The notes under the pieces are model-generated. The model saw only the letters and a list, made by a program, of their open reading frames with translations, was not told where the DNA came from and made no database searches. 64,000 nt of DNA. Origin: Proteles cristata cristata. Lineage: Eukaryota; Chordata; Mammalia; Carnivora; Hyaenidae. Numbering within the stretch: position 1 is the stretch's first letter; each line of letters begins with the position of its first letter. The position numbers and the translations under genes are program-made. This document shows positions 22,840 to 34,770 of the stretch, piece by piece. Where the stretch lies: positions 1-64,000 of the forward strand of contig JAESUZ010004133.1 of the NCBI GenBank assembly GCA_017311185.1. Reading direction: 5' to 3'.

Positions 22840-23412
22840 CTCTTTTGTTTGTTTTACTTCCTTACCTTTCACATATGATCTCCAGGCCAGCAGAGGTTCA
22901 TTAGGGTGTGTTGTGAAATGCAGTAATATTCCACTTGTTTAGAAATACTACCATATTGTATAATTCCATGTTTTTTCTTTATTTCTTTTGCTTACAACAC
23001 TCTAGTAAGGCAATTATCATATATTAATATTCAATAGGCATTATCAAGGTCCCTCTGAGGTGTACATTTCCATATTTTGAGGTCTCAAGTATATAAGAAT
23101 GTTATATATATAGGAAGAAACCTGTTGTTAACCAAGCTACTGATCTGTATTTTCAGGCAAAAATACACTAACGTGTTTATCAGAACTGATTTGCAAACTG
23201 TGATTCAGCAAAAGTGATTAGTTTGAATACCTTGAAACAGAACTCTTTTTGATTGCACAGTTTTACAAAATTTTATCAAAATATTATTCAAGAAAAACTC
23301 TACAAGTAAATTTGTTCTATTTTTTTTTAGTTTGTACATAATGTGCTTTAATTGGTTAAAAGGATTTTAAAAAGTGTTTGGCCCCCTCTGCTTTCATTGG
23401 GTCTTTATGCAG
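22840..23412 (+). repeat. Inverted partner of 13900-14350, then unique DNA
   Basis: 22840-23290 is the inverted equivalent of 13900-14350. 23290-23412 is A/T-rich DNA with no recognised content and carries the left half of the L1 target-site duplication. Confidence 0.65.
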
Positions 23413-23429
23413 GCAAAATCCTTATTCTT
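23413..23429. repeat. L1 target-site duplication, left copy
   Basis: GCAAAATCCTTATTCTT, identical over 17 bases to 30314-30330. It defines the exact insertion of the L1 between them. Confidence 0.97.
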
Positions 23430-23639
23430 TTTTTTTTTTTTTTTCAAATAGTTTATTGTCAAATTAGTTTCCACATAACACCCAGTGCTCATCCCCACAA
23501 GTGCCCTCCTCCATGCCCACCCCTCCTCCCCCCCCACATCCACCAGTCCTCAGTTTTTGTCAGCATTCAAGAGTCTCTCATGGTTTGCCTCTCCCCTTTC
23601 CCCACCATTTCCGCCCTTCTTCTCCCCCTTGGTCCTCTG

Positions 23640-26600
23640 TTAAGCTCCTCCTAATCCTCCTATACGTGCACACATATGATATTTGTCCTTCTCTGCCTGA
23701 CTTATTTCGCTCAGCATAACACCCTCAAGGTCCATCCATGTTGCTACACATGGCCAGATTTCATTGTTTCTCATTGCCATGTAGTATTCCATGGTATAGA
23801 TAAACCACATCTTCTTGATCCATTCATCTGTTGATGGACACTTAGGCTCTTTCCATGTTTTAGCTATTGTGGAGAGTGCTGCTATGAACATTGGGGTACA
23901 TGTGCTCCTATGCATCAACATTTCTGTATCCCTTGGGTAAATTCCTAGCAGTGCTATTGCTGGGTCATAGGGGAGTTCTATTGTTAGTTTCCTGAGGAAC
24001 CTCCACACTGTTTTCCAGAGGGGCTGTACCAGTTTACATTCCCACCAACAGTGTAGGAGGGTGCCCGTTTCTCCACATCCTCGCCAGCATCTAGAGTTCT
24101 CTGATTGGCTCATTTTAGCCACTCTGACTGGCGTGAGGTGGTATCTCAGTGTGGTTTTGATTTGTATTTCCCTGATGAGGAGCGATGCTGAGCATCGTTT
24201 CATGTGTCTGTTGGCCATCTGGATGTCCTCTTTGGAGAAGTGTCTGTTCATATCTTCTGCCCATTTCTTCACTGGGTTGTTGTTTTTCGGGCGTGTAGTT
24301 TGGTGAGTTCCTTGTAGATTCTGGATATCAACCCTTTATCTGATATGTCATTTGCAACTATCTTTTCCCATTCCGTTGGTTGCCTAATTAATTTTCTGGG
24401 TTGTTTCCTTGGCTGTGCAGAAGCTTTTAATCTTGATGAGGTCCCAACATTTATTTTTGCTCTTGATTCCCTTGCTTTTGGGGATGTGTCAAGTAAGAAG
24501 TTGCTGCGGTGGAGGTCAAGGAGGTTGTTTCCTGCTTTCTCCTCTAGGGTGTTGATAGTTTCCTGTCTCACGTTCAGGTCCTTTATCCATTTTGAGTTTA
24601 TTTTGTGCATGGTGTGAGAAAATGATCTAGTTTCATTCTTCTGCATGTTGCTGTCCAGTTCTCCCAACACCATCTGTTAAAAAGGCTGTCTTTTTTCCAT
24701 CGGATATTCTTTCCTGCTTTGTCAAAGATTAGTTGGCTGTATACTTTTGGGTCCACTTCTGAGTTCTCAATTCTGTTCCATTGGTCTATGTGTCTGTTTT
24801 TGTGCCAATACCATACTGTCTTGATGATGACAGCTTTGTAGTAGAGGCTAAAGTCTGGGATGGTGATCCCTCCCGTTTTGGTTTTATTTTTCAGGATTAC
24901 TTTGGCTATTCGGGGTCTTTTGTGGTTCCATACAAATTTTGGATAGTTTGTTCTAGTTTTGAGAAGTATGCTGGTGCAATTTTGATTGGAATTGCATTGA
25001 ATGTGTAGAGTGCCTTAGGTAGTAATGACATCTTAACTATATTTATTCTTCCTATCCATGAGCATGGAATGTTTTTCCACTTCTTTGTGTCTTCTTCAAT
25101 TTCCTTCATAAGTTTTCTATAGTTTTCATCATACAGATCTCTTGTATCCTTGGTTAGGTTTATTCCGAGGTATTTTATGGTTTTTTGTGCAATTGTGAAT
25201 GGGATCAGTTTCTTGATTTCTCTTTCTGTTGCTTCATTGTTGGTGTATAAAAATGCAACTGATTTCTGTACGTTGATTTTGTACCCTGCAACTTGGCTGA
25301 ATTCTTGGATCAGTTCTAGTAGGCTTCTGGTGGAGTCTGTCGGGTTTTCTATGTAGAGTATCATGTCATCTGCGAAAAGTGAAAGTTTGACTTCCTCTTT
25401 GCCAATTCTGATGCCTTTGATTTCCTTTTGGTGTCTGATGGCTGATGCTAGGACTTCCAGCACTATGTTAAACAACAGTGGTGAGAGTGGGCATCCCTGT
25501 CGTGTTCCTGATCTCAGGGGGAAAGCTCTCAGTTTTTCCCCGTTGAGGATGATGTTAGCTGAAGGCTTCTCATAGATGGCTTTGATGATGTTTAAGTAGG
25601 TTCCTTCTATCCAAACTTTCTCGAGAGTCTTTATTAAGAAGGGATGCTGTATTTTGTCAAATGCTTTTTCTGCATCTATTGACAGGATCATATGGTTTTT
25701 ATGTTTTCTTTTATTAATATGATGTATCACATTGATTGATTTGCGAATGTTGAACCAGCCCTGTAACCCAGGAATGAATCCCACTTGATCTTGGTGGATG
25801 ATTCTTTTGATATGCTGCTGGATTCGATTTGCAAGGATCTTGTTGAGAATTTTTGCATCCGTATTCATTAAGGATATTGGCCTGTAGTTCTCTTTTTTTG
25901 CTGGATCTCTGTCTGGCTTGGGAATCAGTGTGATGCAGGCTTCATAAAATGAGTCCGGGAGTTTTCCTTCGCTTTCTATTTTTTGGAATAACTTGAGAAG
26001 AATTGGGATTAATTCTGTTTTAAATGTCTGGTAGAATTCCCCAGGGAAGCCATCAGGCCCAGGGCTCTTATTTGTTGGGAGATTTTTGATCACTGATTCA
26101 ATTTCTTCACTTGTTATGGGTCTGTTCAGGTTTTCTATTTCTTCCCGTATGAATTTTGGTAGTGAGTGTGTGTTTAGGAATTTGTCCATTTCTTCTAAGT
26201 TGTCCAATTTATTGGCATATAATTTTTCATAGTATTCCCTGATAATTGCTTGTATTTGTGAGGGGTTGGTTGTAATAAGTCCATTTTCATTCATAATTTT
26301 GTCTATTTGGGTGCTCTCTCTTTTCTTTTTGATAAGTCTGGCTAGAGGTTTGTCAATTTTGTTTACTTTTTCAAAAAACCAACTCTTGGTTTCATTGATC
26401 TGTTCAATTGTTTCTTTGGTCTCGATGTTGTTTATTTCTGCTCTAATTTTTACTATTTCTCTTCTTCTACTGGGTTTAGGGCGTTCTTGTTGCTCTGCCT
26501 CTAGTTCCTTTAGGTGAGCTGTTAGATTTTGGACTTGCGCTTTTTCTAATCTCTTGAAATAGGCCTGGAGAGCAATGTACTTTCCTCTTAGGACTGCCTT

Positions 26601-27490
26601 TGCCGCATCCCATAGATTTTGAATTGTTGTGTTTTCATTTTCATTTGTTTCCATATATTTTTTAATTTCATCTCTAATTGCCTGATTGGCCCATTCATTC
26701 TTTAGAAGGGTGTTCTTTAACCTCCATGTTTTTGGAAGTTTTCCAGACTTCTTCCTGTAATTGATTTCAAGTTTCAAAGCACTGTGATCTGACAGTGTGC
26801 ATGGTATGATCTGTATTCTTTTGAATTTATTGAGGGCTGCTTTATGTCCCAGTATGTGATCTCTCTTGGAGAATGTGCCATGCGCACTTGAGAAGAAAGT
26901 AAATTCCCTGGCCTCAGGATGTAAAGTTCTAAATATATCCGTCAGATCCATCTGGTCCAATGTGTCTTTCAAGTCCATTATTTCTTAGTGATTTTCTGTC
27001 TGGTTGACCTATCCATTGCTGTAAGTGGAGTATTAAAGTCCCCTGCTATTAGCACATTCTTATCTATAAACTTGTTTCTGTTTGTGATTAATTGTTTTAT
27101 ATATTTAGGTGCTCCCATATTCGGTGCGTAGACATTTATGATTGTTAGTTCTTCCTGATGGATGGACCCTGTAATTATTATGTAGTGCCCTTCTTCATCT
27201 CTTGTGATTGTCTTTAATTTAAAGTCCAGTTTGTCTGATATAAGTATCGCTACTCCGGCTTTCTTTTGATTTCCAGTAGCATGATATATATTTCTCCATC
27301 CCCTTACTTTTAATCTGAAGGTATCTTCCCGTCTAAAATGAGTTTCTTGTAGACAGCATATAGATGGATTTTGTTTTTTAATCCATTCTGCTACCCTATA
27401 TCTTTTGATTGGAGCATTCAGCCCATTTACATTCAGTGTTATTATTGAAATATGTGGGTTTAGAGTCTTTGTATCTTTTGTAGGGTTCAT
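23640..27490 (-). pseudogene. L1 ORF2 (endonuclease/reverse transcriptase), frameshifted
   Basis: About 1,280 codons in total, the normal ORF2 length, in four main open pieces. 27490-26978: endonuclease N-part with NVNGLNAPIKR, QETH and AGDFN. 26978-24906: endonuclease end ([11 protein letters not shown]) and reverse transcriptase with [33 protein letters not shown] and the catalytic FADD. 24673-24269: the segment after the RT. 24272-23640: cysteine-rich C-terminus with a C-x3-C-x7-H-x4-C pattern ([18 protein letters not shown]). Frame breaks near 26980, 24915 and 24300 disable it. Catalytic motifs remain readable. Confidence 0.95.
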
Positions 27491-27589
27491 GTTTGTGGTG
27501 GTGTCTCTGGAATCTTTGTTCCTTGCAACCTTTCCTTCAGAGCATCCCCCTCAGGATTTCTTGTAGGGCTGGCTTTGTGGTGACAAATT

Positions 27590-28430
27590 CTTTCAATTTC
27601 TGTTTATTTGGAAAGGTTTTTATCTCTCCTTCTATTTTGAATGACAGGCTTGCTGGATAGAGGATTCTTGGCTGCATATTTTTACTGTTCATCACATTGA
27701 AGATATCCTTGCCATTCCTTTCTGGCCTGCCACGTTTCAGTAGATAGGTCTGTCACCACTCTGATGGGTTTCCCTTTGTATGTGAGGGCCCTTTTCTCCC
27801 TAGCTGCTTTCAAAATTCTCTCTTTGTCCTTGTATTTTGCCATTTTTACGATGATATGTCGTGCAGAAGATCGATTCAAGTTACGTCTGAGAGGAGTCCT
27901 CTGAGCCTCTTGTATTTCCACATTGACTTCCTTCCCCAGGTCGGGGAAGTTCTCTGCTATAATTTGTTCCAGGACTCCTTCAGCACCTTTCCCTCTCTCT
28001 TCCTCTTCTGGGATTCCTATGATATGGATATTGTTGCGTTTGACTGTGTCGCTGAGCTCTCGAATTCTTCTTTCCTGTTCCTGGATCAGTTTGTCTCTTT
28101 TTTTGTCAGCTTCTTGTTTTTCTATAGGGTGTCTTCTAAATCACTTATTCTCCTTTCTGCCTCTTCAAGCCGTGCATTGGAGGCCTCTAATTTATTATGG
28201 ATCTCATTTATCGCATTTTTTAATTCTTCATGCGTATTTTTATTTTCCATTCTGTCTGTAGCCATAGTTTCTTTGAAGTCGCCTATGTTTTTTTCAAGCC
28301 CTGCTATTAATTTCACCATTATTATTCTAAAATCTTGTTCACTTATGCTGCTGATATCTGTTTTGAGCAGTTCATTAGCTGTCATTTCTTCTTGGAGTTT
28401 CTTTGGAGGAGAGCTCTTTCGTTTCGTCAT
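27590..28430 (-). pseudogene. L1 ORF1 (RNA-binding protein), frameshifted
   Basis: ORF1p is the trimeric RNA-binding chaperone of the L1 particle. The frame opens at 28430 (MTKRKSSPPKK), runs through the coiled-coil-like region (ARLEEAERRISDLED) and stops at 28122 after a one-base loss. The C-terminal part (27921-27682, with RHIIVKMAKYKDKERILKAA and IRVVTDLSTETWQARKEW) is again open but is broken by a further indel near 27690. Not functional. Confidence 0.9.
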
Positions 28431-30313
28431 TTTAGTTAGCTTTCCGGCTCTTGTTGGTTTTAAAGACCTGTTATGCTCTCTGTTTCTATGAGCACTGCTA
28501 TATCCAAGAAACTCTTTGACTTTCCAGGGCCTATCCTTTCAGAGATTGTTTTTTGAATGGTATCCCTCGGTCACTCTTGTTGGGACCTTAGTTATTTTAT
28601 TTTCCTATTCGTAGTGATATTTGGGACTCTTCACCTTGTGTACTCTAGCTTGTTTCTTGAGGTAGCCCTGGAAAAGAAAACAGACAGACAGACACACAGG
28701 GAGCAGGAGCACACAAACGCACAGGCTGATTCAACTAACATGCAAAGTGAGAGGGAAAACGAAAAAGTTAATAGAAAAGACGGAGGAGGGAGGGCGAATA
28801 GGGAGCATAAAATACATAAAAGGGTCAAAAAGGGGAAAAGAAAAGGAAAAAAGAAGAAAACCGATGGACAAAGAACGGTTTAAAGCATATACCTGGATTT
28901 CCCAGCTACAGTTAGATAGCCGTGTGTATGCAGTGCTGGTTGAAGAGCATAGAGAAAAAGAGAGAATGCAGGGTGAGACAAGGCAGATTTGGAAATAGAA
29001 TGAACAGGCAGAAGGGATAAGAAACTTTTTTCAAAGAGGTAAAGGGTAGAATGTGGTTGGATAGGTGAGAGAAGGATGCTCGAATTATCCAGAGAAACTA
29101 TATAGTCTAATTACTCCTGAGAGAAATAGCTGAAAAAGTCGGTAGGTGTAGAATTTACATTTACAGAACAGACTTGTGATTGTTTAAGCAAGCTGGCGAC
29201 CAGAGTTAATCAGGTCAGTGTTTTGGGGAAAAAAGCGAGAAAAGAGAAAGAAGAAGAAGAAAAGAGAAAAGAAAGGGGGAAAAAAAAAAGAAAAAAAAAA
29301 GGGAGGAGGGCACCTCTCAGGCAGAGATGGGCGTGGCGTGATCCGATGCCTCAGGCGGGGGTTCTGCCTTGGCGATTGTGGGAAGGAGAGTGACGGTGCT
29401 CCAGTCCCTTCTTGAACCCCGCGCTGCAGCTCGCTTTTTTTTTTTTTTGGCGTGTCAACTCCCCGTTCCGGGGACGCAGCCGCAGTTGGTTGCACTCTTC
29501 AACCCAGGCCAGTTCCAATCTCCAAATCCCAGCCCGCGCCCCGCTGAAGTTGCCTTAGACACAGCGTCCCAGACAACCCCCTCGGGCAATTCCAGGCTCC
29601 CTGCTGAGCTCTGGGGGCGGAGTCAGGATCGCTGCTTTCTTCTCTGGTCGGCTCTGGTGCGCATGCGCGGGGCTTGCCTGCAGCGTCCGCGTAGCCTGAG
29701 CCCGCTGGAGTGAGGAAAACCGGGTCTCTCTATGGCTCGTCACCCGAAACACGAGCTCACAGGCAAATTTCCAGTTTTTAGCTTTTTGCCTTCCCTCTCG
29801 AGTTCCAGCCAGCCAGGAGCGCGGACGCCTGGTGTCTGCGCGTCTCCTTCAGGGGTCCCAGCTGCCCTGGAGCTACAATGGCGGCAGGCGCACCCGCTCT
29901 GCTTTAAAACCCCACCTCCAGGAGCGGCACAAAGAAGCAGTTTGTGTGCTCAGCCTCCCCCAGGACCAGTTGTCGCGAGGGGGCCTGGTGTGCAGATATT
30001 TGGCAAGTACGGTCTTTCTATGCACCGAGCGGAGATTTTTCTGTCTCGGACTCTCCCCTTTTCCCCTCTCACTCCCCGTAGAGGGTAGAGGGGGATCGCC
30101 TCCCACCCTGGAGGCTCCGATCCCGGGCTGATTTTACCTTCCCCGGTTCGCACTCACGTTAGAAGGCTTTCTCAGTGGATTCTGCGTCCTTTTTCTCCGA
30201 GTCTCTCAGGTTTTGTATGGTTTCCAATGGCTTCAGATCTTTTCTGTGTGATGTATGGGCGCGAGTGCAAGTACGGAGCTCCTTACTTCTCCGCCATCTT
30301 GCCTCCCTCTCCC
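28431..30313 (-). promoter_or_regulatory. L1 5'UTR / internal promoter region
   Basis: About 1.9 kb. The outer 900 bases are GC-rich with many CpGs, unlike the A/T-rich surroundings. The first bases contain CAAGATGGCGG (30301 back to 30291), a match to the YY1 site that positions L1 transcription starts. A pyrimidine-rich tract (element strand) lies at about 29225-29300. Activity is unknown. Confidence 0.75.
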
Positions 30314-30330
30314 GCAAAATCCTTATTCTT
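30314..30330. repeat. L1 target-site duplication, right copy
   Basis: GCAAAATCCTTATTCTT, identical to 23413-23429. Confidence 0.97.
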
Positions 30331-30781
30331 AAAAGATAACAATACAAAATAAAATGAAAATAGTCAATTGAGATGATGAAGTTATTCATATCTAATATTT
30401 TCAGAGCAAACAAGAATAATAATCTTAACATTATAAGGAAAATTTTAAGAGGATGGATACTTTCAGAAAACAAACCTATATAACCAAGTTCAACTGAGTT
30501 CTGGCCTTTTTTCTCTCTTACAATTCCTTCTATGTGTTTTTGAAATATACAATACTGATTTTTTCGAGGTCTTCAGAGACCACTTTATCCAAAACAAATA
30601 TCAACTTCCTGTAACATATGTGAGATAATGTTTCAAGCAATAGAAGATAATATACACATATTTTCAACATATACGTTTATTCCATTTACTACTATATTTT
30701 ACTAATATATATATTTACCTGCTATATATATTAACCTCACTTGGCTAAAATCTCATTTCCTTTTTTTTAGCCTCGTCATTT
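30331..30781. other. Intergenic spacer
   Basis: A/T-rich, no gene or repeat recognised. It continues the unique DNA to the left of the L1 (23290-23412) once the insertion is removed. Confidence 0.5.
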
Positions 30782-30936
30782 TTATTATTTATTTTTAAAT
30801 AGTTTATTGTCAAGTTGGTTTTCATATAACACCCAGTGCGCATCTCCACAAGTGTCCTCCTCCATGCCCATCACCCCCCTTCCCCAACCACCTCCCAACA
30901 GCCCTAAGTTTGTTCTCATTTTTGTCCATAAGAATA
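30782..30936 (-). mobile_element. L1 3'UTR end, 5' truncated
   Basis: Plus strand reads AATAGTTTATTGTCAAGTTGG, ATATAACACCCAGTGC and CATCACCCCCCTTCCCC, the reverse of an L1 3' end with its G-rich tract. About 155 bases. It sits at the outer edge of block C, is absent from A, and marks the end of A/C homology. Confidence 0.88.
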
Positions 30937-31671
30937 AGTGTATGAAATATTTTGAGTGAAAAATACAAAAATTTTATCCTACTGAATGACCATATCTTGG
31001 CTACTTGAAAAGATGCAGGCTTTGGAAGATTCACAGTAGAGTCAAACACCACCTCTTCCAGTTAGAAGATTCCTTACCTAAAGCATGTGGCTCAAGTTTT
31101 CTAAGGCCTTGGTTTCTCCAACTCTAATGTAGACCTAAAAAAAGCAACTACAAATGAGGGCTAAAATATTCATTGAGATGTGAATGAGATGCTTAGCACA
31201 GTGTGTATGATATAGCAAATCCTCATCAAATGTATGAAATAGCATTATTACTATAGAATAAATATTCTGTATTAATGAGTGCTTTAAAATTATATTTTCA
31301 TAAAAATGAACAGAAACTCCCTGCAAACCCAGAAAAGAACACACACACACACACACACCCCACAAATTAGCAAGAACAATCTCAAATGTCAATTCTTCCC
31401 TTTATAGACTACTGTTCTTTACCATAGATGTTTATTCTGTATGAGTGTGGGATCACAATTTTTAAAATGGTCCTGTAAAGATCCCTAATCTTTGCCCTGT
31501 TCCCAGGCATCTCTGCATATGATGAAATACCACTCATATGATTATGTTACACTATGAGGCACCGTTAACCTTCAAAGAGACACGACCCTGGATGAGCTGG
31601 TGGGTCCCGAGCTTTCTCCAGCTGAGAGCAGAAGAGCCAGAGAGTTGGAAATGTGGGAAGGGCTAGACAAG

Positions 31672-31995
31672 TCACTGCTGGTCTGAAGCTGGAGGGGCCA
31701 CAGGAAGGCAGGCAGCCCTAAGGAGCTGAGACTCCAGGCTTCTGGCTGAGACCCCTGGGGAACCAGGCACCACAGCCCTACAACCACAAAGACGAAATTT
31801 TCTCAACACATCAATGAGCTTGGAAATGATCTTCCCCACAGTCTCCAGAAAGGAGCCGAGCCCTGTGAACATGTTGATTTCAGCCTTGTGAGACCCTGAG
31901 CAGAGAATTAGACCACAATGGACCCAGACTCGAGGCCCAGGGAATATGGGAGGGACCACATTTGTATGGTTAGGACTTATCAGCTTTGTGGCCAC
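31672..31995 (-). other. 107-codon open stretch, inverted copy
   Basis: Counterpart of 11696-12019 with about five residue differences, clustered near the N-terminus (MATKLISPNHT against MTTKLVIPSHT), and no indel. No recognised domain or expression signal. Treated as chance-open DNA within a recent duplication unless transcripts show otherwise. Confidence 0.3.
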
Positions 31996-34166
31996 TTGTG
32001 ATGCAGCAGTAGAAACTGACTACAGGAGCATCTTCACCTTTAAAATAATGGAAACAGCAGTATTTTGCTTGAGTGCATATCGATAATAACAAAGATATCA
32101 GAGATGACAATTCTGGAATAGTATGTTTCCTCCTACAGTGTGGAAGTTCAGTCAATGATATTTATTATCAGGGTTATTCCACAGGTGGAATTATGCTGGT
32201 TATCAAAACAGAATCATTTAAGCATGGCTGAGAGCCTCAACTAACATTTTAATTGAAATAAAATCCCAATTTAATCTAGTCCCCTCTCCTGAGCTATGCT
32301 AAATAACCAATGCTAAGCTTAGCTCATGTTGAAGACTTATCACAGAGAAGGACCATAAATACCAAATACCTCGGTAGTCAAGGAAAAATTAAATAATATA
32401 TCAGAGTTCCTAAGTTGTAAGCAACAGATCTGGGAAATTCACCAGCAGTATATTAGGCAGCTCGAAGCATCAGCTAGACAAGAACCAGGACTGTTCCGGG
32501 CATGGCGGAGACCATCTGCCTATTCAGGGCACCTTGGCTGGAATGAATGAGCTCCAATCACATTTCCCCCATCATTCTCCTTACCTCTCAATATCCAAGT
32601 ACAAATAAATAGTTCAAGTTCAGGTCATATGCTGTTAACTTGCTCTAGGAAGGCAGGGACCTCAGTTACAATCCTATCATGACTGTCATCTATAGGTAAG
32701 AGATAAATCTCAAAAGGAAATCAGGTGTCTACTATTGTAGACATAGATGAGTGAATGGATATCCATATGGGAGAAACAACTATGAAGTATAAAAAAAAAT
32801 TTGCAACATAAGACATTTCACCAAATAGCATACTGAAATCATATCAGCACAATTGCCATACAGTGAAAAATGGAAGAAAATCATAATTTTTAAAAATACA
32901 CTCTAGAAAGTTAGCACTCATTACTATTGCTTGCCAAACACTGTGTTAAGTCACACAAGTGCATATGTACACATATTTCCAATTATGAAACGTTATTCAT
33001 CCTTCAGACAAGCCCTGCATCCATGGAAACAGAGCCAGAGCAGATACTTGAACCTATGCCTATTGAACTATAATGTGCATGACATAAAGGATATACAATT
33101 CACCATATGTTTATTGTTCAATCCACTAGTACTTTGGGCACATATTACGCACCAGGCTGTGAAGGCAGGGACAGAGCAGACATAAACAGCCTTCTTTCAT
33201 GAATCTCATGCCCTTTTTTTGTGTGTGAGACACACAAAATGATGAAAAAAGTAAATAGACAACACTGACTATGTAGAGGTACTCCAAAAAATAAGAAAGA
33301 CAAAAGAGGAAGTTTTAGGAATGTGATAGGAGCAGAGAATTATGTTCGGGCAAGAGGTCCAAATGGCCTCATGATGGCATCACATTTGAGCAGAGGTGCA
33401 GAAGAGATAAAGACTGACTGACAGCACTGCCCCAGGATGAGGAAACAGACAATGGGAAAGACACATAAGATCCCAAGAATGAAGGACAGAGGAAGCCTCT
33501 GGATGGTGCACACATCACTGTATGGAAGTGTGGCCTCAGCGGTGTGGTCCTCTCAAAAAAAACAATCAGACCACACTGTTGAAGGCCACTGAGACAATCT
33601 GCTCAGACTTCTGTTTTGTGTTCCTTTCATGGTGCATAGAGACTCGGAGTGAGGAGGAAATAGACCACATGAATCCAGCATAAAGTGCCTGGAAGATATC
33701 ACAGATTTGTGCACCAAGGAGTCACCTGGTGAAAGATCACAAGTATTTCACTCTATTCTCAAAAAGTGATCATTTTCATCAGCACTCATACAGTTCGTAA
33801 TTAATCCCTTCTCCCAATTAGGCACCATGTCCTCCTGCCTGAAAACGTGCCTGTTCCCACAACCTGTCTATCATAAGGGAATGAAGAAAAATACCTTGAG
33901 AATCAGAACAAGTTAGCTTTCAGCCTTTGTCCTCAGCCTTGGAAAATGTGGGTGCTTATTTGGAGAGGGCTCTTTTCTTTCTTGACCCGACTCATGGTAT
34001 TCTTACACTGTGGAAAACTTAACCTAAAACCCAACTTATTCCTGTTTTCCAGCCCCTTCCTCTTTACAGAGAGCTTGCTGTACTACCTTTTTTAAAGATA
34101 CCCTAATCTTCTATCTTGGCTCCTGGTTTGGTTTTGTCATAAATATCGCCCTGGATAGGCACTGAA

Positions 34167-34168
34167 TT

Positions 34169-34211
<43 letters not shown>

Positions 34212-34229
34212 TGTATTTATTTATTTATC
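34167..34229. repeat. ATTT microsatellite
   Basis: A nearly pure ATTT run with one ATGT unit. It occupies the same place as the GATA/GATT run at 9460-9510 in block A. Confidence 0.95.
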
Positions 34230-34663
34230 TTGCTGAGTTTTTATTTTCATTTGTTCACAAGACTCTAACTTCCATGAGGACTTTTTCACTCGATACGAAT
34301 TCCATCCGCAAAAGTGTCAGGCACATAAGAGTCATATGTAAGAATTTGTTAAGTTAATTAGATGCTGCATCATTCCGCGTATGCCACTCGTTCTTAATTA
34401 AATGGCATATTGTTGTGTTTTGTCCTGAGTCATTCGCCAATACAAGCACCATCACTAGCAGAAAGCATGGCGAAAAAGTATGGGGAAAGAAACCCACAAA
34501 ATTCTTGGCATTAGAAGCTGCTTACATTCTTCAAAGTTAACGAATTAAAATTAAATGCCTTTTGAAGAAGAACTTCAATAGGAGGCACTAAAATTCTGTG
34601 TGCGTCTTCAATTTGTACAATGCACATGTTGCATCCCCTCATCCTTGCCTTGTTGCTGTGTTA

Positions 34664-34770
34664 AGAAGAAGAAGGAAGAGGAGGAGGAGGAGCAGGAAGA
34701 GTAAAAAAGAAGAAGAGGAAGTAGGGGAGAGAAGAAGGAAGAGGAGAAAGAGGAAGAAAATTGAAAGAAT
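34664..34770. repeat. GAA/GGA-rich purine tract
   Basis: About 100 bases of almost pure A/G (AAGAAG, GAGGAG, GAAGAG units). Block A has only short T/A-rich DNA at the matching place (about 8960-9060), so the expansion is private to C. Confidence 0.85.

Larger units (their letters stand above)
23430..30313 (-). mobile_element. Full-length LINE-1, coding capacity lost
   Basis: A 6.9-kb L1 on the reverse strand with all parts in order: 5'UTR (30313 to 28431) beginning next to a CAAGATGGCGG motif, ORF1 (28430 to about 27590), ORF2 (27490 to 23640), 3'UTR with a G-rich tract, and a poly-A tail (T run at 23430-23445). Perfect 17-base target duplications flank it. Both ORFs carry frameshifts, so it cannot retrotranspose by itself. 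The intact structure and perfect duplication indicate a fairly recent insertion. It lies between the 22840-23290 fragment and block C, and its partner of the same family begins at 60080 in the opposite orientation. Confidence 0.97.
31060..34580 (-). repeat. High-identity inverted arm, C side
   Basis: Inverted copy of 9161-12660, estimated 94-96% identical. It holds the counterparts of the L2 fragment (about 33130-33420), the AC run (31339-31358) and the 107-codon stretch (31672-31995). No gene is supported. Confidence 0.8.

Noticed and set aside
24345..28491. Plus-strand open frames across 24345-28491, including a 211-codon frame at 27856-28491
   Set aside because: They are antisense to L1 ORF1 and ORF2 on the reverse strand and have no features of their own.
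29184..30153. Several 60-118 codon frames in the GC-rich stretch, possibly a CpG-island gene
   Set aside because: The stretch is the L1 5'UTR. A homologous 5'UTR begins at 60080, and the frames are not conserved between the two.
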